Origin: Gibbula magus
Lineage: Eukaryota > Mollusca > Gastropoda > Trochida > Trochidae
NCBI GenBank assembly: GCA_936450465.1
Contig: OW388291.1
Span: 73,872,436-73,936,435, forward strand
Direction: 5' to 3'
DNA: 64,000 bases
The position numbers were made by a program, and so were the translations under genes. This document shows positions 37,101-52,100 of the stretch, piece after piece. A model generated the notes under the pieces. It saw only the letters and a list, made by a program, of their open reading frames with translations, made no database searches and had not been told where the DNA came from. Each line of letters starts with the position of its first letter. Positions within the stretch are counted from its first letter, which is position 1.

Positions 37101-40100
37101 TCAAATTACTTTTTGACTGTTTGTGATTCTAATAAGCGAAAATTTTTATTCATTGCCTGAACTCAAATCCCAACATTATTCTCTAAGCATCTGACAGTAA
37201 ACATGCAATGAATAATCCAGTGAGTGTGTGACATTAAATATAAGTTATTTTTTATATCATATTTTTTTGGGATTTTCATCTGTGAAAAAACTAATGGAAG
37301 TTTTTTTCATTAAAAAAAATCAAAAGTTCATGACATAATTTTTCAAAAATTCAATCTTTGGATGACTTACTCAATTTGTAAAAGTTGTTGTTTACAAAGA
37401 TCTCTTTTCTTTGGAAACATGAAATTGATTGTGTTTAAAAATTAGTAGAATTTTGAAGATTACCGGTAATGTTTTGTCAATGTTTTTTCATTATTCTGAT
37501 TTATTACAGAATATATTATACTACAAATTTTCCTTCTTAAACCCTCAACATCCTAAATCATAACCTATCTACCGGTACTTATAACATACTGGTTTCCTAA
37601 TTTCAGCGCACTTCTTGTTCTTCATTACTATCTAATCATAAATACTTTAAAGAAATTGTCATTTATACAACGATACTGTAAAATTACACATGTCCCAGGG
37701 AAATTTAAAAATTACCATTTCCAAAATTACTACCAAGTAAACGTAAGTGAAAATAGCTTGACATGAACATTTCCTTAATCCATTTTTAATATTGGAGGGT
37801 CGAATAAGTGGCAAAGTTAATGAACTTATCAACATTCAAATACAAATTTCACATCATTTAAGGAAATGTTTCTGAACAAAAACTCTGTTTTGAGATTGTC
37901 CCTGATTCTTACACAGCGGAGCTTCTGATATGTAGTCGACAGTAATTACGATGTAACAATGAGCATATGTTGGCTAATGGCTAATTAAGGAGAGGTAAGG
38001 CCACAAAGAACATATGAATCATTATCGTCCAACATTGTATTTTCTTTGCTTGTATCAGCGGCAGATAGCGGGACACATTAACTGGCCATAGTGGACTGAT
38101 GACATTCTCAAGGCCAGTATTATATACCTTCTCGTGATAAACAGAGTCATGGATTTGATATCTGTGAAGAAAGGTATTTTTTAAGGTCATCTTTTGTTTA
38201 TTGTGAAGAAAAGTACCGGTATTGAGAACATTCCTGATGTCATGGGAGATGAAGACATGGAAGAAATATCAATAAAAATTTATTTCAAACTCGTGCAAAG
38301 ACATTGATTGTTGTAATATATTGGTAATGTATTGAATTTGGTCTATTTTAAACCCCCTCCATTTTAAGGAGATGAATTAAAGGCTTTTTAGAAGATGGCA
38401 TAAATTATTTCAAAATTAATTTTGAGAATATTTGATATATTCACTATTGTTTCCCTAAAATAACCTAAGGTTAAATTTGTATTTAAATCCTCTTTCTCAA
38501 TAGCAAACTCTTCACTCCTTTCTGCAAGATATTCCCACAACATGACAGTGTATCACATATCTTCTAATTCCCTTCAACCGCTCCAAGACTCCTCAAAATT
38601 AACGATTAAATTTCTCTGGCTTGTTTATGCGTGTGAATTGCCAACTCCTAGTGGCCCCGGGGAGACTTGACAGACACTACAGTGGGAGCTTGATGTTCCT
38701 GAGCGCTACCAGAACGCTACCAGAAGCTTACGATCACCAACAGATGCGTTGTGGTCGGTGTCGTAAACTCACTGTGGTCGGAGCGTAAGAGATCCCTAAC
38801 AGATGTGGTGTACCCGGTGTGGTAAATGATGTTTAAAACTATCTCTGTGGGCAATCTGAAGTTCTGATAGTTTATTGAAATATTTAATGTTATGCATCTC
38901 ACATATTACATTCATAAGGGAACGGTTCTTTAATGAATAATTTGAATTTTTGGAATGCCTAGGACTACTTTGGTATGTATCTTAGATGACATGTTACCTG
39001 CAGTTTGTTTTGTTTGATTGATTTCAACAGTGAATGTCACTTTCAACAAGCATGTCTTGCTTCATCAGCTCAGAAACTGATTGCATTTGGTTGAAGTATT
39101 TTGACGTCTTTTCAGGAGGTCCTCGGGGATGCCTTATATTAATATTTTTCAGATTACCTTTGACTGGAGAAACTCAGAATATAAATACCTGTCTGTGATG
39201 GACATTGCTTTGGAGTTTTTAATGTGTTTTAGAAGATGCAGGTGTGTAAGTCTGATTAATCATTTAGATGAGGTGAGGTGATTTGAGGTTTAACGCCGCT
39301 TTCAAGATTATTTTACTCATATCATGGATGCATTGTGGTCGGTGTCATAAACTCACTGTGGTCGGATTGTAAGAGATCGCTAACAGATGTGGTGTACACC
39401 GTTTTCAATATTATTTTACTCATATCATGGCTGCCAGTATTATGGCAGGGAGACAGCCTGCAACACAATTGTGGCTATGTATTGCTGTGAAACCTGCAAG
39501 CATCGGCTGGAACTAACGAAACCATGGGTGGTGTTGCACTGAAATTCAGTGTAGCATTGCACCAAAACCTTACTGTATGTAGAACAGTTCTCCACAGCAG
39601 ACAAAGTTGCTGAGGCCATGGCAGGATTTGAATCCCAGACCTCTTGTTACGAAGCCGAACGCACTAACGACTGCACTAGTCACCCCTGTACGTTAGAAGA
39701 TGATGACAGTATAACTTGTTAGCTTGTCTATCGGTAGACTTTTATATGTGGAGATTTTATCAATGCCTATATTTCAAAACTATCAATTTCTTAGCAATTT
39801 TAAATTGCACTTTTATACATTGGTCAAATAGATCTAATTTCCGGAATTCATTATTTCAAAATATTAACTATTTTATATATTGGACTTTTTTCTTGACGAG
39901 TCCATTATGGGATGTAAACCCTCACCCTCAGAGTTGGACAATAACCCTAAATGGATTTGTTGTTGGTAGAGTCAGTGCTGGCGGTTGGTGCCTGACTCTG
40001 AGGGTGTGTGTTCGAATCCTGTAGGGACTCTTTACAACAAAATACAAGAATCCTAAATATAACAATGTTACATTTGTTCACTATCTGAATGACATGTATT

Positions 40101-43100
40101 TCTAATTCCACTACAACATTGTGAGTCAGAACACCCACTTGATGCAATTGACAGATCCTATTCTCACAATGATAAAAACTCTTTTCTCAGCACTTTGAAC
40201 ATTCAACCTTTTTCTCATCACGCTGTTATCTGGTGCACCTTGCTATCCATGATTTGTTTTGACGCTTGGTTTTAACAATGGTGAAGTTACTGTATACCCT
40301 TCTTGGTTATACGACATGCCTAAATGTTTCTCTTCTTTATATTAATTGTTTCTCTCAGCTGTTGCTCTGTGTCAGAGTCTCACTCCAATAAAAGAAAGTT
40401 TGGTTAGACAGAGGAATAGTTAACTGTTGTGGGATGGTGCAGTTTTCAAATTATTTATCTTGAAGTTGAAGAATTAGAAGCGACAATGACAAATTATTTG
40501 TTTAAAAAACTGTGACAAAAAGGTGAGGAAATGTGTGCCGGATTCCTATTGTTCCTTGTTTTTTTTATGCCTGAATATAATTAACATTCTTTTCAAATTT
40601 TTTACATTCAGGATATTGAAGTTCATATAAGAAGTCGTTTTAAAGTTTTTTTGTCTTGAAAGATTTTACATGGAATTGTTTTTTCATCATGCGTCTTCTG
40701 TCTTCAGGCTTGTTTAAACAGATCAAGTTTGAGTTCATTTTCAGTGCAAATTTGTTCTTTGTTAAAATTCTAATAAACTGAAACTTAAAAAAAAAAGATG
40801 ATTTTGTACATATTTATTGAATTATATATAAGTATACTGTAAACGATGTTAATATTAACTGTCACAGGTGTCAATCTAAAACCATTTTCAAAGCGAGTGC
40901 TAATTAGATAGTGTGTGAGGGAGTGAATTGGGTTGTATATCTATGTTTACAAACTTATAATAAACCTTATATTTCTATCATAAGGGCCTCTTGACAAACT
41001 ACCCCTTCTCTAATGGGAGGTTTTTGTTAAGGAAATGTTACAAAATGACAACCAACCTCATGTTCTATCATAAGGCTTAAATGAAATTATATTCTACTAT
41101 CATTTATTGATAAATTTTAGGTTTACTTCAGAATTTCAGTGTATCCCTACCACTAAGATGTGGCAGTATATAAGTCTGATAATGATAGGCGATAAGGTTG
41201 TGGAGGGAGGGGTGGGGTGTTGTGGGGGAAGGATCAGGACACACCTGAAGTGCATGAATTCCAGTTTGTTTGGCACAATAATATAGATGACAGTGGCAGT
41301 ATACAAGTGTGATGATGGGTGTTGAGGAGGTGGGGTTGATCAGGTGACACCTGAAGTGCATGAATTCCAGTGTATACCCAGCACTAAGATGTTGATGATA
41401 GTGGCAGTATACAAGTGTGATGATGGGTGGTGATGAGGTGGGGTTGATCAGGTGACACCTGAAGTGCATGAATTCCAGTGTATACCCAGCACTAAGATGT
41501 AGATGACAGTGGCAGTATACAAGTGTGATGATGGGTGTTGAGGAGGTGGGGTGAATCAGGTGACACCTGAAGTGCATGAATTCCAGTGTATACCCAGCAC
41601 TAAGATGTTGATGATAGTGGCAGTATACAAGTGTGATGATGGGTGTTGAGGAGGTGGGGTTGATCAGGTGACACCTGAAGTGCATGAATTCCAGTGTATA
41701 CCCAGCACTAAGATGTAGATGACAGTGGCAGTATACAAGTGTGATGATGGGTGGCGAGGAGGTAGGGTTGATCAGGTGACACCTGAAGTGCATGAATTCC
41801 AGTGTATACCTGGCACTAAGATGTAGATGACAGTGGCAGTATACAAGTGTGATGATGGGTGGTGAGGAGGTAGGGTTGATTAGGTGACACATGAAGTGCA
41901 TGAATTCCAGTGTATACCTGGCACTAAGATGTAGATGACAGTGGCAGTATACAAGTGTGATGATGGGTGGTGAGGAGGTGGGGTTGAATAGGTGACACCT
42001 GTAGTGCATGAATTCCAGTGTATACCTGGCACTAAGATGTAGATGACAGTGGCAGTATACAAGTGTGATGATGGGTGGTGAGGAGGTGGTGTGAATCAGG
42101 TGACACCTGAAGTGCATGAATTCCAGTGTATACCCAGCACTAAGATGTTGATGATAGTGGCAGTATACAAGTGTGATGATGGGTGGCAAGGAGGTGGGGT
42201 TGATCAGGTGACACCTGAAGTGCATGAATTCCAGTGTATACCTAGCACTAAGATGTTGATGATAGTGGCAGTATACAAGTGTGATGATGGGTGGTGAGGA
42301 GGTGGGGTTGATTAGGTGACACCTGTAGTGCATGAATTTCAGTGTATACCTAGCACTAAGATGTAGATGACAGTGGCAGTATACAAGTGTGATGATGGGT
42401 ATTGAGGAGGTGGGGTTGATTAGGTGACACCTGTAGTGCATGAATTCCAGTGTATACCTGGCACTAAGATGTAGATGACAGTGGTAGTATACAAGTGTGA
42501 TGATGGGTGGCAAGGAGGTGGGGTTGATCAGGTGACACCTGAAGTGCATGAATTCCAGTGTATACCTAGCACTAAGATGTTGATGAAAGTGGCAGTATAC
42601 AAGTGTGATGATGGGTGGCAAGGAGGTGGGGTTGATCAGGTGACACCTGAAGTGCATGAATTCCAGTGTATACCTAGCACTAAGATGTAGATGATAGTGG
42701 CAGTATACAAGTGTGATGATGGGTGGCAAGGAGGTGGGGTTGATCAGGTGACACCTGAAGTGCATGAATTCCAGTGTATACCTAGCACTAAGATGTTGAT
42801 GATAGTGGCAGTATACAAGTGTGATGATGGGTGGTGAGGAGGTGGGGTTGATTAGGTGACACCTGTAGTGCATGAATTCCAGTGTATACCTAGCACTAAG
42901 ATGTAGATGACAGTGGCAGTATACAAGTGTGATGATGGGTATTGAGGAGGTGGGGTTGATCAGGTGACACCTGAAGTGCATGAATTCCAGTGTATACCTG
43001 GCACTAAGATGTAGATGGCAGTGGTAGTATACAAGTGTGATGATGGGTGGCAAGGAGGTGGGGTTGATCAGGTGACACCTGAAGTGCATGAATTCCAGTG

Positions 43101-46100
43101 TATACCTAGCACTAAGATGTTGATGATAGTGGCAGTATACAAGTGTGATGATGGGTGGTGAGGAGGTAGGGTGAATCAGGTGACATCTGAAGTGCATGAA
43201 TTCCAGTGTATACCTGGCACTAAGATGTAGATGAGCTCAGGTTCCTGATGAGATAATTAACACTCACTGAGCTAGACGCTAGGGAGCTGGAGTATCTCAG
43301 TCAGGGTATGAAGGAAGTTGCTAGCTGCGCTAAATGAGGCGTACAGGAGGAGCAGGCAGTGAGTGCATACTGCAGTCAAGTGGGGAGAGGAGGCCATGCA
43401 CAGAATGTAACATCTTCTCATGGATGTCATCACGTAGTACACTGTACAGCTTACAGTTACACTCTGATCCAAACCTGAAAGTAACTCTTTCTGTTGTGGA
43501 GACCATTGGATAAATCTCAAAAGTTTGACAAAAGAAGTTTTTTAATGCCATTTTGGTAATTTGATTTTTTCTTTGATATTATTTCACCTGAAAATATGAT
43601 TAAGCTTTAATAAAAGTAATCAAAATATCTTTAAAAGTGGTAATAATGACACATTATTTGAATAATCTGTTGATCTGTCTGCACCATTGGAGTGAATTCC
43701 TATAACTTTAACAAACATCAGCATGACATTAAACTACACTCTGTGAATAACATACACATCCTCTCTGACATAAAACACTCTTCATTGTCCTCACTTGTAG
43801 AAGCAACTCAGGATCATGGATAACAGAGGTGTTTATTATTTCCGGATAATCTCAACACTAATCGATGATAAGGGCTTCAAACTGCTCTTATCATGCGGCA
43901 ATCACCTCTCGGGGGTTGTCCAATCTAGCTTCAAACCATCCTCATCGCTTTTCAGTTTGTGTTTTCTTTAAGGGAGTTGTTGTATAATGGTGAATAAATG
44001 TAAATAGATTAGAATCTCATATAGTGTGAGAAAAAAAGAAAGGTTGTTAAAGTCTGCCAAGTTCATCTACTTATAGAAAAGCTTGAGTGCTTTTAACGGT
44101 TGCGTGTTTTGGTTGGACTTATCTAGCCCCTGCATGTAAGACGTGATGTAAGACGAGAATTGACTTGATGTAACACCTTGCTATTCCAAATGCTACCTTA
44201 CTACAATTTAATGTCCGTTATCTGATGTTTGGAGTTCTAAGGCCAGAATTTGATCTTCTGCTGAAAATACATGTCTATTTACTGATGTTGAAGAATTCTG
44301 ATGGCATTTCATTCTAGACTGAAAATACATGTCTATTAGGTGATTGTAGAGAATTTTGTGAGAATTTTCTTTGGCGGAAATACACAACTGTTAACTAAAT
44401 TATAGAGATTTTGTTGAGACGAATTTGATCTTTGACAGAAAATATGTGTTATTAGCCTCTCTAGTTGGTCATCAAGACCAGTGAATTTTTTGGCATGGAC
44501 GAGCAAAAACAGACCTATAAAAAGTTAGTTGATAATGAACAGTCTTCTTATCATACTCTGTTATCGACGGCATGTTGTAACTTGTTTTGATTATTATAAT
44601 TTTCACTTACTTTTGTTGAAATTTGTTGAGAATACCTAAATATATCTGTTTTGAAAACATGTTTCTTTTCAAAATACATTTCAAGATATAATTTAAAGTC
44701 TGTAGATGATGACCGTCCGTCATTCGTCAGTAAACTTACCGGTAATGCTTTTCAACTTCTTTTGGTAACCAATCAATGGCTCTGGACAACTGAAATCTTG
44801 TGTACAGACACCTTGGTCAGTGGAGATTATAAATAGTAGACTTGGTGATTCCTCATCTTCTCCAGAATCAAAGATCGGTGAAAGATTACTGAATAAGGAT
44901 TAGGTCTTTGAAGAGCATTTCAAAGTGGCATACATAAGAACAGGAAGATTTTCTGGATAACAATTTCTTTAATGTGAAAATACACAACAAGTGGAATAAA
45001 TGGAGTAAATCAGGATTACAAATTGTATATTTGGTCTTTCTGTGGCTCCAAATAAGGGCAACTAAATCTATTTCATAGAAATCTTATGTGCAGACTTAGT
45101 TCAAGGGGATTATAAATTGTAGATTTGGAAATGAAGAGTTAAAAACAAATGAACCTTTTGTCTCCCAGTCTTCTGTCACATTAGTCAGATTTCCCATTTT
45201 ATGAGAATTGTTTTAATCAGTTTTAAAAGAAATATGCACATTTGTTAATTTGTTAACCGGTGGTATTGGCCAATCTTGTTTTGCTCATTTATATTTACCT
45301 CATGTGTTTTCAACTCCAACAGTTTCAATATTAAACTTGATGGCACTGTATCATATGGAATTATTCATAATAATGTAGTTTGACCCAGCTGTTAATTGCC
45401 TTGTCCTCTAATTAAACATATGTTTGTGCACTGTCAGAACATTTAAGATGTAATGAAGTAATGCATCTGAGTTATATTAAAGAAATGTGTTAAATTGTAC
45501 CAATGTTATGTTAGCTAAACCTTTTAAAACATATTTGTGGGAAATTAAACTTTTTTTAATATTGTTTGCTAATTAACAGACATTTTTCATTTTAACGAGC
45601 CACATTTTGAATGTAAAGCTTTGATTCCACATTGATAATCACAAATGACATACAAATGTTCATGATGAACTCCAGATTTGTGTTTCAAGAAACAAGGTGT
45701 CAACAATTGGAACCACATGTGGCTAGGACTTTGTTACATTTGATTTCACCTCCAAAGATCTGGGGTTTGAATCCAGTCAGGCTGTTGGTAACTTATTCTA
45801 CAATAGAACACTGTTGAAGTGTTCCGTATCCTATAAAGTAGTGAAACACTTTGACAATGAAAATCCCTTTTCTCGGAGGCTTCTTTTCGATATCTAATAA
45901 AATGGTGATATTTCATTGATTAATACCTTCTTCAGAGTTGAAGTGTAAGACTTGCTGTAAAATTTAGGTGTAAAATGCTTCATTGTAGTACAGTAGATAA
46001 CTCTGTAAGCTATAAGGTTTTGGTGTATGAAACATTATGTTAACCAAAGTTTAAAAGTTTTATTGCAATCCAGAGCCATACTGGGGTTGCAGACTTTCTT

Positions 46101-49100
46101 CCAGCAAGAAGACTTGCTGCCATGATATCATGCAGTACATAAGTCAATGCTCTCGTTGTAAACAGTGCTTCACTAGACTACACTACAGGACTAATACAGG
46201 CGTTCCTCCTGCAATGATACTAGACAATTCTTGCACTAATTCACCTCATTGCTCGTTTTAGTTCACAAACTAGTTGAATAGCATAGGTGACGGTGTAGGC
46301 TTTCTTTCTGCTATGAAATTAAGCTCTGCTTAAAGGCGCTGTAGCACGTTTTTTCGCTCAAATAAGTCGATGAAATGTATTTGAAAAATAATGTCATCAA
46401 TAGTAAAACACCCTTCTCTCTTCGGAAAATCAAGTTACAAATGAGTGTACATAGTTCCGTAAAGCCATGGGAATAGTTTTTGTCAATCGAAATAATAAAA
46501 TGTGTTCACAATAAAATGGCCGCCATGCAATTTTGGCTTTATACGCAACACCGTTATTACCACTAGGGATAATTGGTTTGTGTAATAAGATGTTTGACAC
46601 ACTAAAGTAAATATAAATGACATAAACTATCATTATAAATGAGAAATTTGAAAAAATAAAATTTGCAAAAAACGTGCTACAGCGCCTTTAAAGTTAATGT
46701 AAAGTTTCAAACCTAAAACTGCTCCTCTAACCTGTATTGGTAACTCAATATATTCACCTGTTACCAAACCAGAATCAAATGTCAGTAATCTCAAGATCAG
46801 TTTATCACTGTGTGTACTCAACAACAGTCTCTCTGTGTGATTTGGAACAAAAACGACATGCTAAAGTCATGTGTAAGGCGTTAAGTGGATCCAAAATGTC
46901 AGCGTAATTGAAAGTGATCTCTCTGGAAGTTTACAGAACTTTTTCTGTGTCTGTCTTCTTCATCATGTGTTTATCATTGTCATAAGCAGTCAATGTCTTT
47001 TCATTCTGGAGCTAATTTCACCAATCATTGCACAATAATTTTAATGAAAGTATTCCAAAAATGGACAAAAGGGCTGTTTCTTACATCAGATCGTAATCAC
47101 GTCTGCAAACATGTGGACGGTGCCAGCAGCCGTCGTTGTCTTCTGCTTCATCGAATCCATTTAACCACCATCATTGGCTGAAACTCATCAGCTTTCTCTG
47201 TTTTTGTTTTTATCACTCAATCTTAAAATGTGTTCCAAAAAAACCAAGGGGCATGTTGAAGGTAACATTAGCCATTGTTGATTTGCTTTGTGCTTGTTGT
47301 TTCGCTTCTTGCAGCAAGTTACACGATCGCCGCGGCAACAACTGTCGCAGAGACAGACTAGCCCAAGATGTCTATCGGTGCATTAAGTATTACCAGGATC
47401 GGTGCATTAAGTTGGCGGCGGTTTCATCTCGTGTTGAATCATCAACGGGTTCATGGGAGTCAGGTGCCTTCTTGTTTTTTACACAAATTGCCGTCTCACC
47501 AATTAGACGTTCTTTTTTGTTCAGATTCAACCATTACTGCAATTTGATATTTTGCTTATACTGCCATTAGTTTCAGCACTGTTAGAGACGGGTCTCTTTA
47601 GCTCAAACGGGTTATGGAAAAGAATTAATTCTTTTGTTATCTGTTATGTCAGGTGTTTTTTGGATTCACATACCTCAGAGAAACCATTGTGGTATCAGAT
47701 AAACTACCGTATTTCCCCACTTACATCCCGGATCTCGGATATAATCCTGGTATCAGATAAACTACCGTATTTCCCCACTTACATCCCGGATCTCGGATAT
47801 AATCCTGGTGTCGGATACAACCCGGGGGCTCATGGGTTACTGAGGTAGTAAATACAACATGGGACTCGATTATGAATTTAAGACCAGTCATATTTTCTCA
47901 AACAGAACCCAGGCCTTGATTAAAATTGCATTCAAAGTAATAAGGTAATTGATCTCCCAAAGTTGGACAAGGAAATTTATAAAAGTTAAATTATTAATCT
48001 CAAATCTTCGTACATGATTTGGAAGGAAAAAGAATTGAAAGATAGAATCTTAAAGGCAGCTTGTATACCTCCCAGAGAAGTGTGAATGCAGTTGAATGTA
48101 ATTTGTCCATAGACCGATTAAATGTGCAATACGGAAGTTTCGAGTTCCGTGCTCTTTAGCGTTGGAGGTGCGAAAAGCGCTCTTCCAATGAGAAGGGTGG
48201 GACACCGCTCCTTCCGGCTGTCATGGCGCGGTTGTCAATGTCAACAAAAGCAGACGACGGATTGTAACTGTAGCGATGGATTTCCCGATTGAATCAATGT
48301 TAAAAGATCAGCTGAAGGCATTTTTAAGTAACAGAGGAATGACTGTAAGTGATTATAATGTTGTACAGTTACGGGAAATCGCCAGAAAAGCGGTTGAGTT
48401 GAATTTGCCAGTAATCAAAACCCCAGATGATACTGCCAACTCCATTCAGGTGCGAACTCGTGTTGTTGTCGATGGCGAGGTTATACAGTTTCCTTTTGCA
48501 TTATCACCGGAGTTGAACAAATGGAACGAAGATTTGAAAGCAGTGCCTTCTTTTTCTGAAGCTGATGTATTTGTGTATTTACTTTCAAGGTGCGAGTGGA
48601 GTCCCGATCGTCTGTCCAGATATAAATCTGAGAGGGGTTATGGATTGTACACAGCACATCATGTTCATTCATTACTGTGCCATCAACTTTCACACTCTCA
48701 TATTTACATCAAATCAAAGTGTATACGAGAAACCTCTCAATCATCTCATCCCTACAACACCTGGATTTTAATGAATGAGTCTGGAAACTGTGTGTCCGGT
48801 GGATGCGACTGTACAGGGTAAATTGATTTTTTATTAAATATTATACAGATTTTTTTAAAATTATGTAAAAAGGTATTTGTACGCCTAAATGGATCAAGAT
48901 TCAACAATTTTAACAAACTTTAGCATTTGCAAATCTTCGAAATAAAAAAAAAATGCTAGTTTAATAAGTTAATTTTGATCCAAGATACATAGTACCGTAT
49001 TTCCTTGAATAGCCTAGGCCTTTTTTTAGACCACCTTCAGCCCTGGTGTCAATCATGAACCGGCGTCAATACGACACCGACCGGCGGCGTCTATTAGTTT

Positions 49101-52100
49101 TGGCAAGATAAATAATCTTGATGAAATAAATAAAGGAATATAACCATGACCATTTCTCTTAAACAGTCATTTTGGTGGTGTATATTTATTCATTTTTTAA
49201 GAGGAACATATTTAAACATGTGGCTATTATTTACGGTAAGAGAAAACCAATGCTTAACATGAGAATCCATTAGTAATTTTATCACCTGGCATATATTTTT
49301 TCAAACGGCCATACCACCCAGAAATAATTCGAAACCTGACGTTAATTAAAGGATGTACGGTATATGTTCCTTTTAAAGCTTAATGTAGGTCTGTAAGCCC
49401 GATACCACTGTGACGGCGATACAAACATTGTGATGTCATTACTGAAACATATTGTGACGTCATACATGCAGCGGGATTACACTAGTTTAATATTGCCGCA
49501 TAAATGTTACTGAGTATCTTTCACGGGCGAGTAATAAGGTATTTAAAATATTTTTTTCACTTCAGGGATGATGGTGGATGCAAGCATGTCCTTTGTCTCA
49601 TGTTGTCTGTCGCTAACTGGTCAAGCAGACACGAGGATCGACACACAGAGACATGCACTGACATAAAATGTGTTTGGGATGAGCCGAAAAAAAGTTCCAA
49701 CCCAAGAAAATTAGATGACATCAAGGATACATCAAAAGTGCAACCATATCTTAATGTGTATACACCCATGGTTCATGATAACTTGTTAGAAGCAGTTGAT
49801 CTTGATGATATGATGTCAAACTTAGTCAGAGGTCATGATGCTCAAATTTGTGAAATTTTAAATGTTCCAAATGATGTGAAATCTGCGTTAACATTACAAG
49901 ACTGTGCTGATAGGTATGATGACAGTTTACCTGTTCTTGATTACCTATCTTCTTGTTTCTCTGAAGATGACTTCAATAAAATCAATATCATGACACAAGG
50001 ACAATCTGACAATCCTGAGTGGTTTAAACATAGAACTGGCAGACTTACATCATCTGTAATGGCCCCTGTATTTAAATACAGAGGTACCGATGAAGACAAC
50101 TACATTGTTCGTCAAGTTCTCGGGTTGACTAATTATGGACCCTCAGCTGCCATGCTGTATGGCAAGGACAGAGAGCCTCTAGCTAGGAAACTGTATGAAT
50201 CTCAGTATGCTACCACCCACAAATGTGGCAAAGTGACAATGTCAGGTCTGTTCATTAACAAGAATATGCCACATGTAGGAGCCTCACCAGATGGCATTGT
50301 CAAATGTACATGTTGTGGTATGGGAGTCCTTGAAATTAAGTGTCCCTACAAATTCAAGAACCTAACTGTTGATGAAATATGTTCTGAAAATTACCATGTG
50401 CAAAAAGATGAAAATGGGCATTGTGTACTGAAGCATACTTCTGACTGGTACATTCAAATACAGACACAAATGGCTGTAGCAAGTGTACTGTGGTGTGATT
50501 TTGTCTTGTATCTAGAAGGAAACATCCATGATGGAAAACACCAGATTCATGTGGAAAGAATTGCCTTTGATGAATTGTTATGGCAATCTGTACTTAAAAA
50601 GTCAATTCTGTTTTTCCAAAACTTTGTATGGCCTAAACTATTACCTTGAAAAGCAAACAAGAGCAATATTTGATTGAAATACTGAAAATACTTTATTAAC
50701 AGTTTAACATGAATATTACATCTGTCAGATGAATATAACAAATACATTGGTATTTTTGAAAAATATTAATCTCTTAAGTTACAGTTGGTTTAATAAATGT
50801 ATTATTCATCCAATTTGAGGTATTTGAGGTGTTGAAGCAATTTTGAGTTTCAATGAAATTAATAAACTTTATATCATCAAGGGAACTGTCCTTTAGTATA
50901 GATCCCCTTATTTTCTCAAACTCACACCAAAACCCTCTAAATGAACCAAGCTCTACAACATTTACTTTCTTAACATAAAAGATGTAGATGTTACTATGAA
51001 AAACTGATTACTAATGACACTTCATTACAATTTTGTCAAAATTGGCAGAGTGAACTGAATTCAAATATTTTATGGAATGTTGTTTTTTAAAATAACATTA
51101 ATTTGTAGATTCTCTGCTCCTTTTATGAATCTGAACTTGAAGAGCTGTTACATGTTTTCATAAAGTGTAGACATGAAATATGAATTTGCAGAAAAAGTTT
51201 ATTTTCTTTGGAATCATCATATAATGCATCTTGATATTTTCATCTCTGATATTGATATTCTATGTTACAACACCTCTGTCAACTTATTATCTTCACAAAT
51301 CATTGTATTATCAAAGAAACATATTCATGTATCCAGTTTCAGGCAGAATAAATTGTCCATTGAGTATTTTGTTAAAACTATCATGGATGTTATTCAATTT
51401 GAATAAAAATATTGCACCTTTACAAAAACAATATTTTGCCTTCATTTCAAGCTATATGAAAATCTTTGAGCATATTGCAGCCATGACCACTGCCTATATT
51501 TTACAAGCGCTATAATAATAATGAAGACTTGGACGGATGGACACACTGACTGATGGAGGTTTAAAGGCTCTGTATCATACCAATACTGCGAAATATAAGT
51601 AATGCACAGATGTAGGATATAAATATTTCTAACGATTTGCATATAGGGAAATCTATCAAATGCAGTATTTGGAAAATGTATATGTATATATGTATATAGA
51701 TTATAAAGTTAATTTTTAAAATTGGAAGGAATTAATTCAAAGTTGCATTTAATTGATTGTTGCATATTTTACTGGAGACCGTCCAAGTGAATTACACATT
51801 TATGTGTGATACAGAGCCTTGAAGATGCTTTAAAAGAACTATCACAATCACTTTCTCACTAATCTTGGCAATAGATTGCAGAAAAATGCAGCAACTTTTA
51901 CCATTTGATTTGTCAGTGGTTTCAAAGACCATGGAATGTAGTTCCCAAGCATCTTAAACAGCTTTAACCGTTGAATGGCCCTCTCTACGTGAATACGTAG
52001 CTTTGCTATTCTCCTTGTCTGTCTTATTTCACTAATATTCAGTCTCTTGTTTTTACCCCAAGAACATTTCCTGGTGAAAGGAGGAATATTCAGAGTAGCC

